A DNA stretch of 41,133 nucleotides from Cryomorphaceae bacterium (GTDB taxonomy: Bacteria; Bacteroidota; Bacteroidia; Flavobacteriales; Schleiferiaceae). The stretch covers positions 1 through 41,133 of the forward strand of contig JAFIEY010000104.1 in the NCBI GenBank assembly GCA_020832345.1, given 5' to 3'. Below the pieces are notes generated by a model, which was not told where the DNA came from, made no database searches, and worked only from the letters and a program-made list of their open reading frames with translations. Position 1 is the first letter of the stretch, and every line of letters begins with the position of its first letter. Below, one piece after another: positions 26,403-34,762 of this stretch. Both the position numbers and the translations under genes were made by a program.

Positions 26403-27038
26403 TTATCCATTTACGGGTTCTACACTTTTTATTAGTGTGGGCAACATTTTTTGTAAAATGTTTAAAATGCCGCTTTGTAAGGTAAGGGTTGAGGAAGGGC
26501 AGCCGGAACAGGCGCCTTGTAGCAGAACTTTAACCACGCCATCTTCATAGCCCATAAACTTGATGGCGCCACCGTCGGATTCTACAGCTGGTGCGACATA
26601 TTCTTCAAGTATTTCCACAATTCGCGTTTCAATTTCTCCCAATTCTTTGGGGTCTGGAACTTCGTACGTGTTTTTGGCTTGGGTAGAAGCGGACGGATCA
26701 GCGATATTTGATTTTTTCTCCGATTCGGGGATTTCTATTAGAACGGGTTGCCCAGACTGCAGGTATTGCGTAATCAATTCGCGAATTTCAGTGGTCACCT
26801 CATCCCATTCAATAATATCATACTTGGCAATGGCCAAATAATTACTACTGATAAATACCTCTTTGACGAACGGAAGGTGGAATAACTTAGACGCCAAGGG
26901 TGATGGCTTTGCTTCTTCAACATTTTTAAATTCCACGCTGTCCCCTTCGATGATTCGTTTGTTGGCAACAAATTTCATCACAACGGGATTGGGCGTCATT
27001 TCTGCATATACACTGATGGGTGCTTTTTTTATTTCCAT
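26403..27038 (-). CDS. nfu: Nfu-type iron-sulfur cluster scaffold/carrier protein
   Basis: 211 residues with an N-terminal Nfu_N domain (about 8-95, starting EMTPNPVVMKFVANK) and a C-terminal NifU-like domain (about 132-205) with the cluster-binding pair C177-x2-C180 (GACSGCPSS). Nfu proteins carry [4Fe-4S] clusters to target enzymes. The iron-sulfur proteins in this window (KorB, ActB) are plausible clients. It is divergent from a gamma-carbonic-anhydrase-like gene, with a good promoter at 27097-27126. It is convergent with metG. Confidence 0.9.
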   Translation of the reverse strand: MEIKKAPISVYAEMTPNPVVMKFVANKRIIEGDSVEFKNVEEAKPSPLASKLFHLPFVKEVFISSNYLAIAKYDIIEWDEVTTEIRELITQYLQSGQPVLIEIPESEKKSNIADPSASTQAKNTYEVPDPKELGEIETRIVEILEEYVAPAVESDGGAIKFMGYEDGVVKVLLQGACSGCPSSTLTLQSGILNILQKMLPTLIKSVEPVNG

Positions 27039-27096
27039 GGTATTGTTTCTTTTTCAGGAAAGTAAGCAATTGTAGCTCACTTTTTTTTAACTTGTG

Positions 27097-27126
27097 CAAA
27101 GGTACATCTCATCCTTTAACGACAAA
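27097..27126 (-). promoter_or_regulatory. Promoter TTTG-N18-TACCTTTG for nfu
   Basis: On the minus strand TTTG (27123-27126) and TACCTTTG (27097-27104) are separated by 18 bases, a close match to the Bacteroidota sigma-factor consensus. The nfu start codon lies about 58 bases downstream. Confidence 0.65.
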
Positions 27127-27142
27127 GCCAAAGATTGGTTCG

Positions 27143-27150
27143 TACTTTTG
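27143..27150 (+). promoter_or_regulatory. Candidate -7 box (TACTTTTG) for the gamma-CA-like gene
   Basis: TACTTTTG fits TAnnTTTG and would start transcription about 9 bases before the ATG at 27165. No TTG or TTTG lies at the right distance upstream, so support is partial. Confidence 0.4.
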
Positions 27151-27164
27151 CAAAAAAGCTTGAT

Positions 27165-27677
27165 ATGCCCATTGTAAAACCTTTGTTAGGACATACCCCA
27201 AAACTAGGGGAAGGAACTTTTTTGGCGGAAACGGCAACCATTATCGGTGATGTTGTATGTGGAGAGGAATGTAGTTTTTGGTATAACGCTGTAGTCCGCG
27301 GTGATGTGCATAAAATCCGAATGGGAAATCGGGTAAATGTTCAGGATAACGCAATGATTCATTGCACTTACCAAAAGCACCCTACTCATATTGGAAATTT
27401 CGTCAGTATTGGCCATAATGCTATTGTGCATGGCTGTACGCTTCACGACAATGTTCTGATTGGAATGGGCGCTATTGTTATGGATGCTTGTGTGGTTGAA
27501 TCCAATAGTATCATTGCCGCCGGTGCAGTTTTATTGGAAGGAACACATGTGCCATCCGGTAGCGTATTTGCGGGTGTTCCGGCAAAAAAAGTCAAGGACA
27601 TTACCCCTGAATTGGTACAGGGAGAGATTGAGCGAATTGCGAATAACTATGTGAAGTATTCTTCCTGGTACAAATAA
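27165..27677 (+). CDS. Gamma-carbonic-anhydrase-like hexapeptide-repeat protein
   Basis: About 170 residues from the ATG at 27165; the upstream ATG at 27135 would overlap the promoter. It forms a left-handed beta helix of hexapeptide repeats, as in PaaY/YrdA and gamma carbonic anhydrases. The metal ligands H66, H84 and H89 are present in AMIHC and SIGHNAIVHGC, so zinc binding is likely. A C-terminal helix (about 148-168) follows. Carbonic anhydrase or thioesterase-like activity cannot be told apart by eye. It is 13 bases upstream of tadA, so the two probably share a transcript. Confidence 0.88.
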   Translation: MPIVKPLLGHTPKLGEGTFLAETATIIGDVVCGEECSFWYNAVVRGDVHKIRMGNRVNVQDNAMIHCTYQKHPTHIGNFVSIGHNAIVHGCTLHDNVLIGMGAIVMDACVVESNSIIAAGAVLLEGTHVPSGSVFAGVPAKKVKDITPELVQGEIERIANNYVKYSSWYK

Positions 27678-27690
27678 TACTGGTAGTCAG

Positions 27691-28134
27691 ATGATTGATT
27701 TATACACCGATGAATACTTTATGAGGGAAGCTTATAAGGAGGCTGAACGCGCCTTCGAATTGGGGGAGATTCCCGTGGGCGCTGTTGTCGTAGCTGGGAC
27801 GCGAATTATTGCGCGGGCACATAATCTTACCGAGCGATTAAACGACGTGACAGCACACGCTGAAATGCTGGCCATTACCGCAGCGGCTAATGCGCTCGGT
27901 GGGAAGTATCTTCACGATTGCCGACTTTATATTACATTAGAACCGTGCCCAATGTGTGCCGGAGCTTTGTATTGGGCGCAACCATCGGTCGTGTTTTTTG
28001 GCGCTTCTGATGAAAAGTCGGGGTTTAGGGTAAAGGGGGGATTACTTCACCCAAAAACCAAATCTTTCGGTGGCCTTATGGAAGAAGCGTGTGCTAATTT
28101 GTTAACGACATTTTTTAAGCAAAGGCGTAAATGA
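27691..28134 (+). CDS. tadA: tRNA-specific adenosine deaminase
   Basis: Converts adenosine to inosine at the wobble position of tRNA-Arg(ACG). The 147 residues have the zinc deaminase signature H56-A-E58 and P85-C86-P-M-C89, with GEIPVGAVVV near the N-terminus as in TadA. Other cytidine/guanine deaminases share the fold, but the HAEM/PCPMCAGAL pairing with ARAHN favours TadA. It is followed by repeat copy 4 and a convergent DCC-family gene. Confidence 0.92.
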   Translation: MIDLYTDEYFMREAYKEAERAFELGEIPVGAVVVAGTRIIARAHNLTERLNDVTAHAEMLAITAAANALGGKYLHDCRLYITLEPCPMCAGALYWAQPSVVFFGASDEKSGFRVKGGLLHPKTKSFGGLMEEACANLLTTFFKQRRK

Positions 28135-28174
28135 TTGTCAAATAATTTATGGTATTATTTGGATTTCAATTTAT

Positions 28175-28310
28175 GAGTATGCTCTAAAAAGTCCCTTTCC
28201 GCCAAAATCTTCCTTGTCGGTAGATTTTTAAATCCTCACTAACAGCTGGTTAGCTCCGGTTCTAAAATCCCCTCGATTTTGATTGAAATCATCCTTTTTG
28301 GAGTGGACTC
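28175..28310 (+). repeat. Nested-palindrome repeat (MITE/REP-like), copy 4
   Basis: 136 bp from GAGTATGCTCTAAAAAG to CTTTTTGGAGTGGACTC, with the central hairpin CTAACAGCTGGTTAG. It sits between convergent tadA and the DCC-family gene, ending 5 bases from the latter's stop codon. There is no exact flanking direct repeat. Confidence 0.88.
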
Positions 28311-28315
28311 AGACC

Positions 28316-28741
28316 TTAATCCAAAAACTGTTTTCTTTCCACTTCGGAAGGCAGGCGACATGATTTCGCAGCGCCAAAAATATTGTAGCGTTTCTTGGCA
28401 AAAGACATATATAGCCAACGACTTAAACTGCGGGGCAATATTTTCCACAACCAATAGCACCCTTTCCATAAACCGCCCAATTCGCTACAAATGTATGCCA
28501 AGGCTTCGGCTTCCTCATAGATTTCACCATTGTCATAATACACAATAGCATCACCAATCGGGTTTTCTTTGATAAATTCTTTGAAATAACTGCCCTGTTG
28601 GGTTGCAAATAAAAACTTCCTTTGGGTGTCCTTTTTCAGTAACCATTGTATTGACGTTTGGCACAAGCCACAATGTCCGTCGTAAAAAATGATTTTAGCG
28701 GAGGCTATTGTTGAATAATCATCAACCTGTGGTTTTCCCAT
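28316..28741 (-). CDS. DCC-family thiol-disulfide oxidoreductase (DUF393)
   Basis: 141 residues. IIFYDGHCGLCQTS (17-30) with C24-x2-C27 is the hallmark YDG-xC-xxC of the DCC/DUF393 family, predicted thioredoxin-fold redox proteins of unknown substrate. The rest is basic with aromatic residues (LWKILPRSLSRWLY). Its start overlaps the 3' end of the upstream T9SS cargo gene by 37 bases in another frame. No nearer in-frame ATG exists, so the two are probably translationally coupled or this start is non-ATG further in. Confidence 0.82.
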   Translation of the reverse strand: MGKPQVDDYSTIASAKIIFYDGHCGLCQTSIQWLLKKDTQRKFLFATQQGSYFKEFIKENPIGDAIVYYDNGEIYEEAEALAYICSELGGLWKGCYWLWKILPRSLSRWLYMSFAKKRYNIFGAAKSCRLPSEVERKQFLD

Positions 28742-31539
28742 GTTCCGTTTGCTGTTAAAATGCGAACGATATATACACCGTTGGGTAGTTTGGGCAACTC
28801 AATGCGTTCCCTGTGTTTGATGTCACTCCAATGCTCAACAAACTTACCATTCACGTTTAACAACTCAACCCGTCGGATGTTTTGTCCGTGCATGTCGGAT
28901 TCCTTATAAACAATTTCAAAGTAGTTTTCTGTAGGGTTGGGGAATAGACTAAGGTGTTTTTCCTTGTCAGGCTGCGCGTAAACCTTCGTTGATAAAGAAT
29001 CTTCCGGCTCACCTTCCACTTCCACCAATATACCTTTAAAGAACTGAAGTCCACCAGATGCATTTCCTAGGACAGCTTCGGGAAGTGAGTCGCCGTCAAA
29101 ATCGTAAAGTGCTACCGAATTCCTCCACCCATTTTTCAGGAATTGATTGGATTTGCGCACCGCCGGAATCATATTTAGCCTGACGTTTGGACGGGTCATA
29201 GAGGTGTTGCTAAAGGGAAGACTGCACCCAACAGCAAGAAGGGTATTGTTTCCGCTTTGATTGGTATTTAAACCGTATGCATGCAAAGGTTCGCTATAAG
29301 TCGTGCCTTTTAGATCGATATTGCCAAAAATGTTTTGGTTTCTCGAGAAACACACCTCAACCAAAATATCACTTTCGCCATCCCATGCAAAGGCTTCCTG
29401 ATTAAAAGGAATTTGGTTCCAACCCTGATTTAAAGACCAATTTCCTTGGAATACGGTTGGCCCGGGTGTGAGCCATCCTGCGGAAAAGTCTTCGTTTTTA
29501 ATGTTTTTCATTGAAATCCGAAACCCTTGAGTGAGGTTGGGATTTCCCGAAGAGGTTACTTCAAAACTGATGGCGTTTATTCTTCCTGAATAAATATTTT
29601 GACTGGTTATTTCCTGGGCTTTAATGATAAACTGATTTCTGCCATTTCGTCTTAAAGAACCAAATGCACTTAATTCTGGGGTGTTTAAATCGACACTGCC
29701 GGCTCCAAAGGTTAGGCTGGTTTGCAATGGCATATCCAACACATCTTCAATACTGTCATAAACTTGAACGCCTTGACTAAAAGAACCGACTATTAACTGG
29801 ATTTCTCCGGACGGCAACTTATAAAATGAAGGCATGGAATTTCCTTCAAAATCAAGAGATCCCCAGGTTTTAATTCCACTAAACTCATTGGTTACCAATT
29901 GAAATATTGGTGCACCAACGGTGCCAACGTTTTTGTAATATGCAATGGTTCCCTGATAACTACCAATAAATAATTCGGGTTTTCCATCTCCGGTTACATC
30001 ATATAACGTCGGCGCAGATTGGAAACCAACATCGATGCTTTGGAAGTTGGTAATGGGTGAGGCAAACTGAGGACTTGATGAAGATCCTGTGTTTTGCAGG
30101 TAAATTAATGTTCCGTCCAAACGACCCAAAAGTATATCTAGGTCTCCATCATTGTCGAGGTCAAAAACGGTGGGGTATAGGTGTGAAAATTTGTATTGTG
30201 CCAAATTTCCAAAATCATTGTCAACCAAAGTAAACTCGGGGTCGGTTGATGTTCCGGTATTTTCAAAATAAAACAGTCGTCCGTTCCAGTTATACATGGT
30301 GTCTTGACGATATCCTATGGTGCCAACAATCAAATCGGGTAATCCATCACCATTCATGTCGGCAAACACTGGGAATGCACCGGTTGAGAGTTCTATCATG
30401 TCCTCCTGAAACAGCCGGGTTTTGACTTTTTCAAAAATAGGCATGGTATCGTGTCCGATGTTTTTGTAAAAATGCACAGATGAATCCGAAAGTCCATTAC
30501 CTAAACTGTTTGAGGTAATGATTAAATCCCTATGACCATCGTGATCTACGTCAACATAAAAGTTAGCGGGAAAATTTGGCATGTGGCCGGGGACGTCATA
30601 AGAAGGGAAAAGTGTGTCTTTTGCGGTCATTAGTGCCGATTGAGGAGTCCCGTAATTAAAAGCTGCTGTAATATTTGGAAAATCACTGTCTCCTATAATC
30701 AAATCGTTTAACCCATTCCCGGTAATATCAAGTGAAAGCAAAGATGATTCTGCATGTTGAACTGCCTCCGGGTTTTGGTTTGCTTGTGCCATTAAATCCG
30801 GCAGGTCACGAAGTCCATACGTACATGATTGCAAATCTATATTGTTTCCCTGAAGTGATTCGGTAAATTTTCCATAACACAAATCCGTAATTTCAAAATC
30901 TATCCCACAAGGAGCACGGTTGGTATATTCAATTACGACATTTCCCAGAATGAAAAATGCCAAAATATCAATGGAGCCATCTCCGTTAATGTCCTCGAAT
31001 ACTGGAATATCCGAACCTCCTACGTAAATACTTACTTGTTGGTTATTGTCATTTTCATAAGTAATATAGGGACCGTTTACAGCCCTTTCAAAACGCAATT
31101 CTGTAGCGGTTGAAGTGTTTTTGTATATCATTACCGTGGTGCTGCCAATATCACCAGTGGTCATGATGTCCATTTTACCATCACAGTTGTAATCTGCTGT
31201 TTGAATGTAATTCTGGGCTTTTGGTAGATGCTGAATAACATCGTGATCATATCGGTAATAGAAACTACCGGAGTCCCCTTCTTTTATGAGTGGAATATAA
31301 CGATTTCCGTTGCGATCAAATCCCAGGATATCTAAACGCCCATCCAAATTTAAATCAATTTCAACAAATTGTGCCTGATCAATACCACCGGCCCAAGCTA
31401 AAGATAAGGTGTCGTCAGCCACAATAACCAATGGTGTGTCGTCAAATTCAAAGTCCAAACGATACACCGGCTGGTTGGTTTGACCTATTGCTGAAACAAA
31501 TGGAAAGATGAGAAACAACGAAAATAGTACTTTTTTCAT
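28705..31539 (-). CDS. T9SS-secreted FG-GAP/VCBS-repeat protein
   Basis: 944 residues with a signal peptide (MKKVLFSLFLIFPFVSAIGQ). About nine calcium-loop repeats of the D-x-N/D-x-D-G-x-x-D type follow, for example DLNLDGRLDILGF, DINGDGSIDILAF, DMNGDGLPDLIVG and DLDNDGDLDILLG, which build FG-GAP/VCBS beta-propeller blades. The last ~80 residues (SLFPNPTENYFEIVY ... LPNGVYIVRI) are a type A C-terminal sorting domain directing export by the type IX secretion system. It is an extracellular, probably surface-bound protein; the ligand is unknown. A TATATTTG box lies 42 bases upstream. Confidence 0.88.
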   Translation of the reverse strand: MKKVLFSLFLIFPFVSAIGQTNQPVYRLDFEFDDTPLVIVADDTLSLAWAGGIDQAQFVEIDLNLDGRLDILGFDRNGNRYIPLIKEGDSGSFYYRYDHDVIQHLPKAQNYIQTADYNCDGKMDIMTTGDIGSTTVMIYKNTSTATELRFERAVNGPYITYENDNNQQVSIYVGGSDIPVFEDINGDGSIDILAFFILGNVVIEYTNRAPCGIDFEITDLCYGKFTESLQGNNIDLQSCTYGLRDLPDLMAQANQNPEAVQHAESSLLSLDITGNGLNDLIIGDSDFPNITAAFNYGTPQSALMTAKDTLFPSYDVPGHMPNFPANFYVDVDHDGHRDLIITSNSLGNGLSDSSVHFYKNIGHDTMPIFEKVKTRLFQEDMIELSTGAFPVFADMNGDGLPDLIVGTIGYRQDTMYNWNGRLFYFENTGTSTDPEFTLVDNDFGNLAQYKFSHLYPTVFDLDNDGDLDILLGRLDGTLIYLQNTGSSSSPQFASPITNFQSIDVGFQSAPTLYDVTGDGKPELFIGSYQGTIAYYKNVGTVGAPIFQLVTNEFSGIKTWGSLDFEGNSMPSFYKLPSGEIQLIVGSFSQGVQVYDSIEDVLDMPLQTSLTFGAGSVDLNTPELSAFGSLRRNGRNQFIIKAQEITSQNIYSGRINAISFEVTSSGNPNLTQGFRISMKNIKNEDFSAGWLTPGPTVFQGNWSLNQGWNQIPFNQEAFAWDGESDILVEVCFSRNQNIFGNIDLKGTTYSEPLHAYGLNTNQSGNNTLLAVGCSLPFSNTSMTRPNVRLNMIPAVRKSNQFLKNGWRNSVALYDFDGDSLPEAVLGNASGGLQFFKGILVEVEGEPEDSLSTKVYAQPDKEKHLSLFPNPTENYFEIVYKESDMHGQNIRRVELLNVNGKFVEHWSDIKHRERIELPKLPNGVYIVRILTANGTWENHRLMIIQQ

Positions 31540-31812
31540 ATCATATAAGGTGAAGGAATGTACATGGGAAAATCTTGTAACAAATATACGTAAACTTTTT
31601 TAAAAAATTAGTGACAAAAGTTACAGTTGTAATTAATTTTCGCAAAATGTTATGTGGGTAATTCTTTATTTATGTAATAAAACAATGGGGGTAGTTTTGT
31701 TAAATTTTGATTTTAAGTACTTCATTTATTTTTTTAGAACTTTTTAAAAAGAAAACCTCAATATACGGTTTTGAAATACTCGTGTAAAATTTTTAGTTAT
31801 CGAGCATATTGT
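31540..31812. other. A/T-rich intergenic region, 273 bp
   Basis: It separates the T9SS cargo gene from the upstream wbqC-like gene on the same strand. It contains the cargo gene's candidate -7 box at 31581-31588. A CTTTTTAAAAAG palindrome near 31740 is a weak candidate for the end of the par-lepB operon. Nothing else is recognisable. Confidence 0.5.
31581..31588 (-). promoter_or_regulatory. Candidate -7 box (TATATTTG) for the T9SS cargo gene
   Basis: TATATTTG on the minus strand fits TAnnTTTG and lies 42 bases from the start codon. A TTTG exists 26 bases upstream, slightly beyond the usual spacing. Confidence 0.4.
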
Positions 31813-32409
31813 TTATTCTACGGATCTTGTAAGCGTTTCATAAGCCCATGATCCCTCTGATGCAATCAGGTCTAAAATGGAAAAGGCATGCCCGTCATTG
31901 GTGTAATGGGATGGATATTCGATTTTTGGAGCAGCAGGGTGTGTTTGATTTTTTGGCCATTGCCGGTAATCGTTTCCCGCGTAGGACGTTGCCCATTTTT
32001 TGGTATATTGAATGGGGCGATCTACACGTAAAAGTTTTATCATTAATTCGTGTATGGCCTGATTTAAATCCGCAAGATAGGTGAATTTTTTAAAAAGCAA
32101 ATCGCTGATTTCATGCTCTATTAATGGGAAAAATGGGCTACTGTTGTATGAGGTGCGCATGGCTTGGAGGTGCATATCAGGCCAACGCTCCCGATAACTG
32201 ATTTTTGCCTCGACGGTAGGAATCTTTCCTTTTTCCATGACCGGTATCGAGAGTTTTATGGGATTTTGGGGGCCGTCAATTAAACATCGACTATGAATGC
32301 TCTGACGGGGAATGGTGTCAAATAATTCGATTAGTGGATTTGAACTTCGCAAATAAAGGGCATACCAATCCACTGGCCCAAAATAGGGAAGTGGAAAGAT
32401 ATCAACCAT
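31813..32409 (-). CDS. WbqC-like family protein
   Basis: About 198 residues from the ATG at 32409, whose codon overlaps the lepB stop by 8 bases. MVDIFPLPYFGPVDWYALYL is the typical WbqC-family opening, and HSRCLIDGPQNPIKLSIPV is the matching second block. WbqC-like proteins are named after an O-antigen cluster member, but biochemical function is not established. It is last in the six-gene par-dapB-lepB operon. Confidence 0.8.
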   Translation of the reverse strand: MVDIFPLPYFGPVDWYALYLRSSNPLIELFDTIPRQSIHSRCLIDGPQNPIKLSIPVMEKGKIPTVEAKISYRERWPDMHLQAMRTSYNSSPFFPLIEHEISDLLFKKFTYLADLNQAIHELMIKLLRVDRPIQYTKKWATSYAGNDYRQWPKNQTHPAAPKIEYPSHYTNDGHAFSILDLIASEGSWAYETLTRSVE

Positions 32410-34045
32410 TCGCCGATTGCTTTTTCTTTCTGCGTTTGTTCCAGTAATTTCCACCAATAAGTAGTCCTATTAATACCATGAAATGTGGGAAGTAAGAGGT
32501 TCGTTTTCCTTTGCCATTTACCAAGGTGAAAACCCGGTTTGTCCGAATTTTGTCGGAAAATCTTGATGCAAACTTGTCATAACTCATCCAAACAAAAACG
32601 GGTTTACCCAGAATGTGGTCTTCGGGAACAAACCCCCAGAATCTGCTGTCGAGGGAATTGTGACGATTGTCTCCCATGGCAAAATAGTAGTCCATTTTCA
32701 GGGTATATGTATTGGTTTCCTCTCCATTAATTACAAATTGGTTTGGCCCGATTATTTCCAATTCATTTCCTTCATAAACTTCAATGATGCGGCGGTACTT
32801 TTGAATAGAAATGCTGTCGAGGGAAACGGTAGTTCCTTTTTTTGGTATCCAAATGGGGCCGTAATTATCGCGTGTCCATTCGAAAACAGGTTTTTTGTGT
32901 TCGCTGGAATTTGGGAAAATTTCCGGTCCGGGAGCCGCTGTAGCAGCCAAATGCTTTTTCACATTTCGCGGCAAGGCATCGGGATATTCTAGTGGGTTGG
33001 ATAAAGCGTTTAACGGAACGATTTCTTCAACATTGTTCAGGGTTTTGAAATCTTCCACAAATTCTTCTGCCATGGTAATGATGTACTCGTTTTGTGAGGC
33101 GCGTTGGACATCTCCAAAGCTGTATCCTGAGCGCATTTCGTCAATGGTTCCGTAATAAATGTCAAATCTGCTTTTGAGTACATTTTTGCTAAAATCGGTG
33201 CCATTTGTTTTTACGTAATAAGTAAATTGTAAGTGAGTTCTATCGTCATATTCAAGGGGTTCACCATTGATGTAAAGTATTTGGTCGATGATCTCAAGGG
33301 TGTCGCCAGGAACAGCAACACAGCGCTTTACATAATTCATTCGCTTGTCTAGGGGTAAATCGGTTTCAACGGGCCAATTAAACACAAAGGGCTCATTTCT
33401 TTTAACACTACTTATACCGGGAAGGCGCATGTATGGCAATTGAAACCAGTTTAAATAGCTTGATATTTCGGTAAAAGGAATCCGGTCGTGCATGAGTGGA
33501 AAGGCAATGGGGGTTGTTGGTAAGCGCGTTCCGTAATGCATTTTACTTACGAAGAGGAAATCCCCAACCATCATTGATTTTTCCATTGAAGGGGTGGGAA
33601 TGGTATATGCTTCAAAGGTGAATGCGCGAATTGCCGCAGCTACCACAACGGCAAATATCAAAGCGGGGATGGTTTCTCCCAGATTTTTCCGCATTATTAA
33701 AACGTCCTTTTCCTTAAAAACCAGTTTTTTTGTAAAGCCTAAATAACCCAAATACACACCAAAGGTGACCATGGATAAAATGGTGTGGTATGCCTTGTAA
33801 ATTCCGAACTTATTGAGCAATTCATAAACGGCAATTAACGCCATTACTATGTTGATTACCGGAATGATAAAAAGCGGTAACCACCAAACGGGGCGATCGA
33901 TAATTTTTAAAAGAACCACAGTTTTGTAAATGGGAATGGCAGCTTCCCACCATTGCCTGCCTGCTGCTACGTAAAATTTATACATAAACAGGAAACTCGC
34001 AATTTGGATTGCGAGTATATAACCGAAAAAGCCTTGCATTTCCAT
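32402..34045 (-). CDS. lepB: Signal peptidase I, large Bacteroidota-type
   Basis: Cleaves signal peptides at the outer face of the inner membrane. At 547 residues it is longer than typical LepB. About 110 N-terminal residues form roughly three extra helices before the usual anchor helix (126-142). Catalytic S153 lies in TPSMEKSM and the general base K240 in NYVKRCVAVPGD. The late motif GDNRHNSLDSRFWGFVP is intact. A large insertion (about 250-420) and a C-terminal helix with basic tail RRKKKQ complete it. Between dapB (3-base gap) and the wbqC-like gene (8-base overlap). Confidence 0.95.
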   Translation of the reverse strand: MEMQGFFGYILAIQIASFLFMYKFYVAAGRQWWEAAIPIYKTVVLLKIIDRPVWWLPLFIIPVINIVMALIAVYELLNKFGIYKAYHTILSMVTFGVYLGYLGFTKKLVFKEKDVLIMRKNLGETIPALIFAVVVAAAIRAFTFEAYTIPTPSMEKSMMVGDFLFVSKMHYGTRLPTTPIAFPLMHDRIPFTEISSYLNWFQLPYMRLPGISSVKRNEPFVFNWPVETDLPLDKRMNYVKRCVAVPGDTLEIIDQILYINGEPLEYDDRTHLQFTYYVKTNGTDFSKNVLKSRFDIYYGTIDEMRSGYSFGDVQRASQNEYIITMAEEFVEDFKTLNNVEEIVPLNALSNPLEYPDALPRNVKKHLAATAAPGPEIFPNSSEHKKPVFEWTRDNYGPIWIPKKGTTVSLDSISIQKYRRIIEVYEGNELEIIGPNQFVINGEETNTYTLKMDYYFAMGDNRHNSLDSRFWGFVPEDHILGKPVFVWMSYDKFASRFSDKIRTNRVFTLVNGKGKRTSYFPHFMVLIGLLIGGNYWNKRRKKKQSANG

Positions 34046-34048
34046 GTG

Positions 34049-34759
34049 TTAGTTTATTTTTAAAAGATCGTTCATGCCCAACATACCTGTTTTCCCCGGC
34101 AACCATTCTGCGGCAATTACTGCGCCTTGGGCAAATCCTACACGGTTAAACGCTTCGTGGGTAATTTCTATTTTGTCGTTTTCAGAAATATAGCGAATGC
34201 TATGCGTTCCCGGAACTTCATTTTCGCGAATGGCAGTAATGGGAACGGTATTTTCTTTTTTGTTTGGCATCAAACTCCAATCTATGTATTTGGATTTGTA
34301 TTCAATAATGCCTTCTGCAAGTGTAATGGCCGTTCCACTGGGTGCATCTTTTTTGTGAATGTGATGGATTTCTTCCATTTCAACCTGATAGTTGTCAAAT
34401 CCGCTCATCAGTTGGGCTAATTTCTTGTTCAGGGCAAAAAATACATTTACCCCTAAACTAAAATTGCTCGCGTAAAAAAAACTGCCGTGTGACTTTTTAA
34501 TTTTATCTTCCACGATATCCCATCGGTCGAGCCAACCTGTAGTACCACACACAACGGGAACACCGGCCTCTATGCACATCAAAATATTATCTACCGCAGC
34601 CTCCGGACCGGTAAATTCGATGGCAACATCTGCGATATTTAAAACCTCGGGGGAGCTGAGAGGGGCGCTGGACGCGTAAACGATATTGTGTCCACGCGCT
34701 TTGGCAATTCCCTCTATGGTTTTACCCATTTTTCCGTATCCGATAATGGCGATATTCAT
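34049..34759 (-). CDS. dapB: 4-hydroxy-tetrahydrodipicolinate reductase
   Basis: NAD(P)H-dependent reductase of the diaminopimelate/lysine pathway, supplying meso-DAP for peptidoglycan. The 236 residues have the dinucleotide loop GYGKMG (7-12) and the catalytic HHIHKKDAPSGTA block (132-144) with K136 as the likely acid. Length is slightly short for DapB but normal for Bacteroidota. It is spaced 3 bases from both neighbours in the par-lepB operon. Confidence 0.95.
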   Translation of the reverse strand: MNIAIIGYGKMGKTIEGIAKARGHNIVYASSAPLSSPEVLNIADVAIEFTGPEAAVDNILMCIEAGVPVVCGTTGWLDRWDIVEDKIKKSHGSFFYASNFSLGVNVFFALNKKLAQLMSGFDNYQVEMEEIHHIHKKDAPSGTAITLAEGIIEYKSKYIDWSLMPNKKENTVPITAIRENEVPGTHSIRYISENDKIEITHEAFNRVGFAQGAVIAAEWLPGKTGMLGMNDLLKIN

Positions 34760-34762
34760 GCG

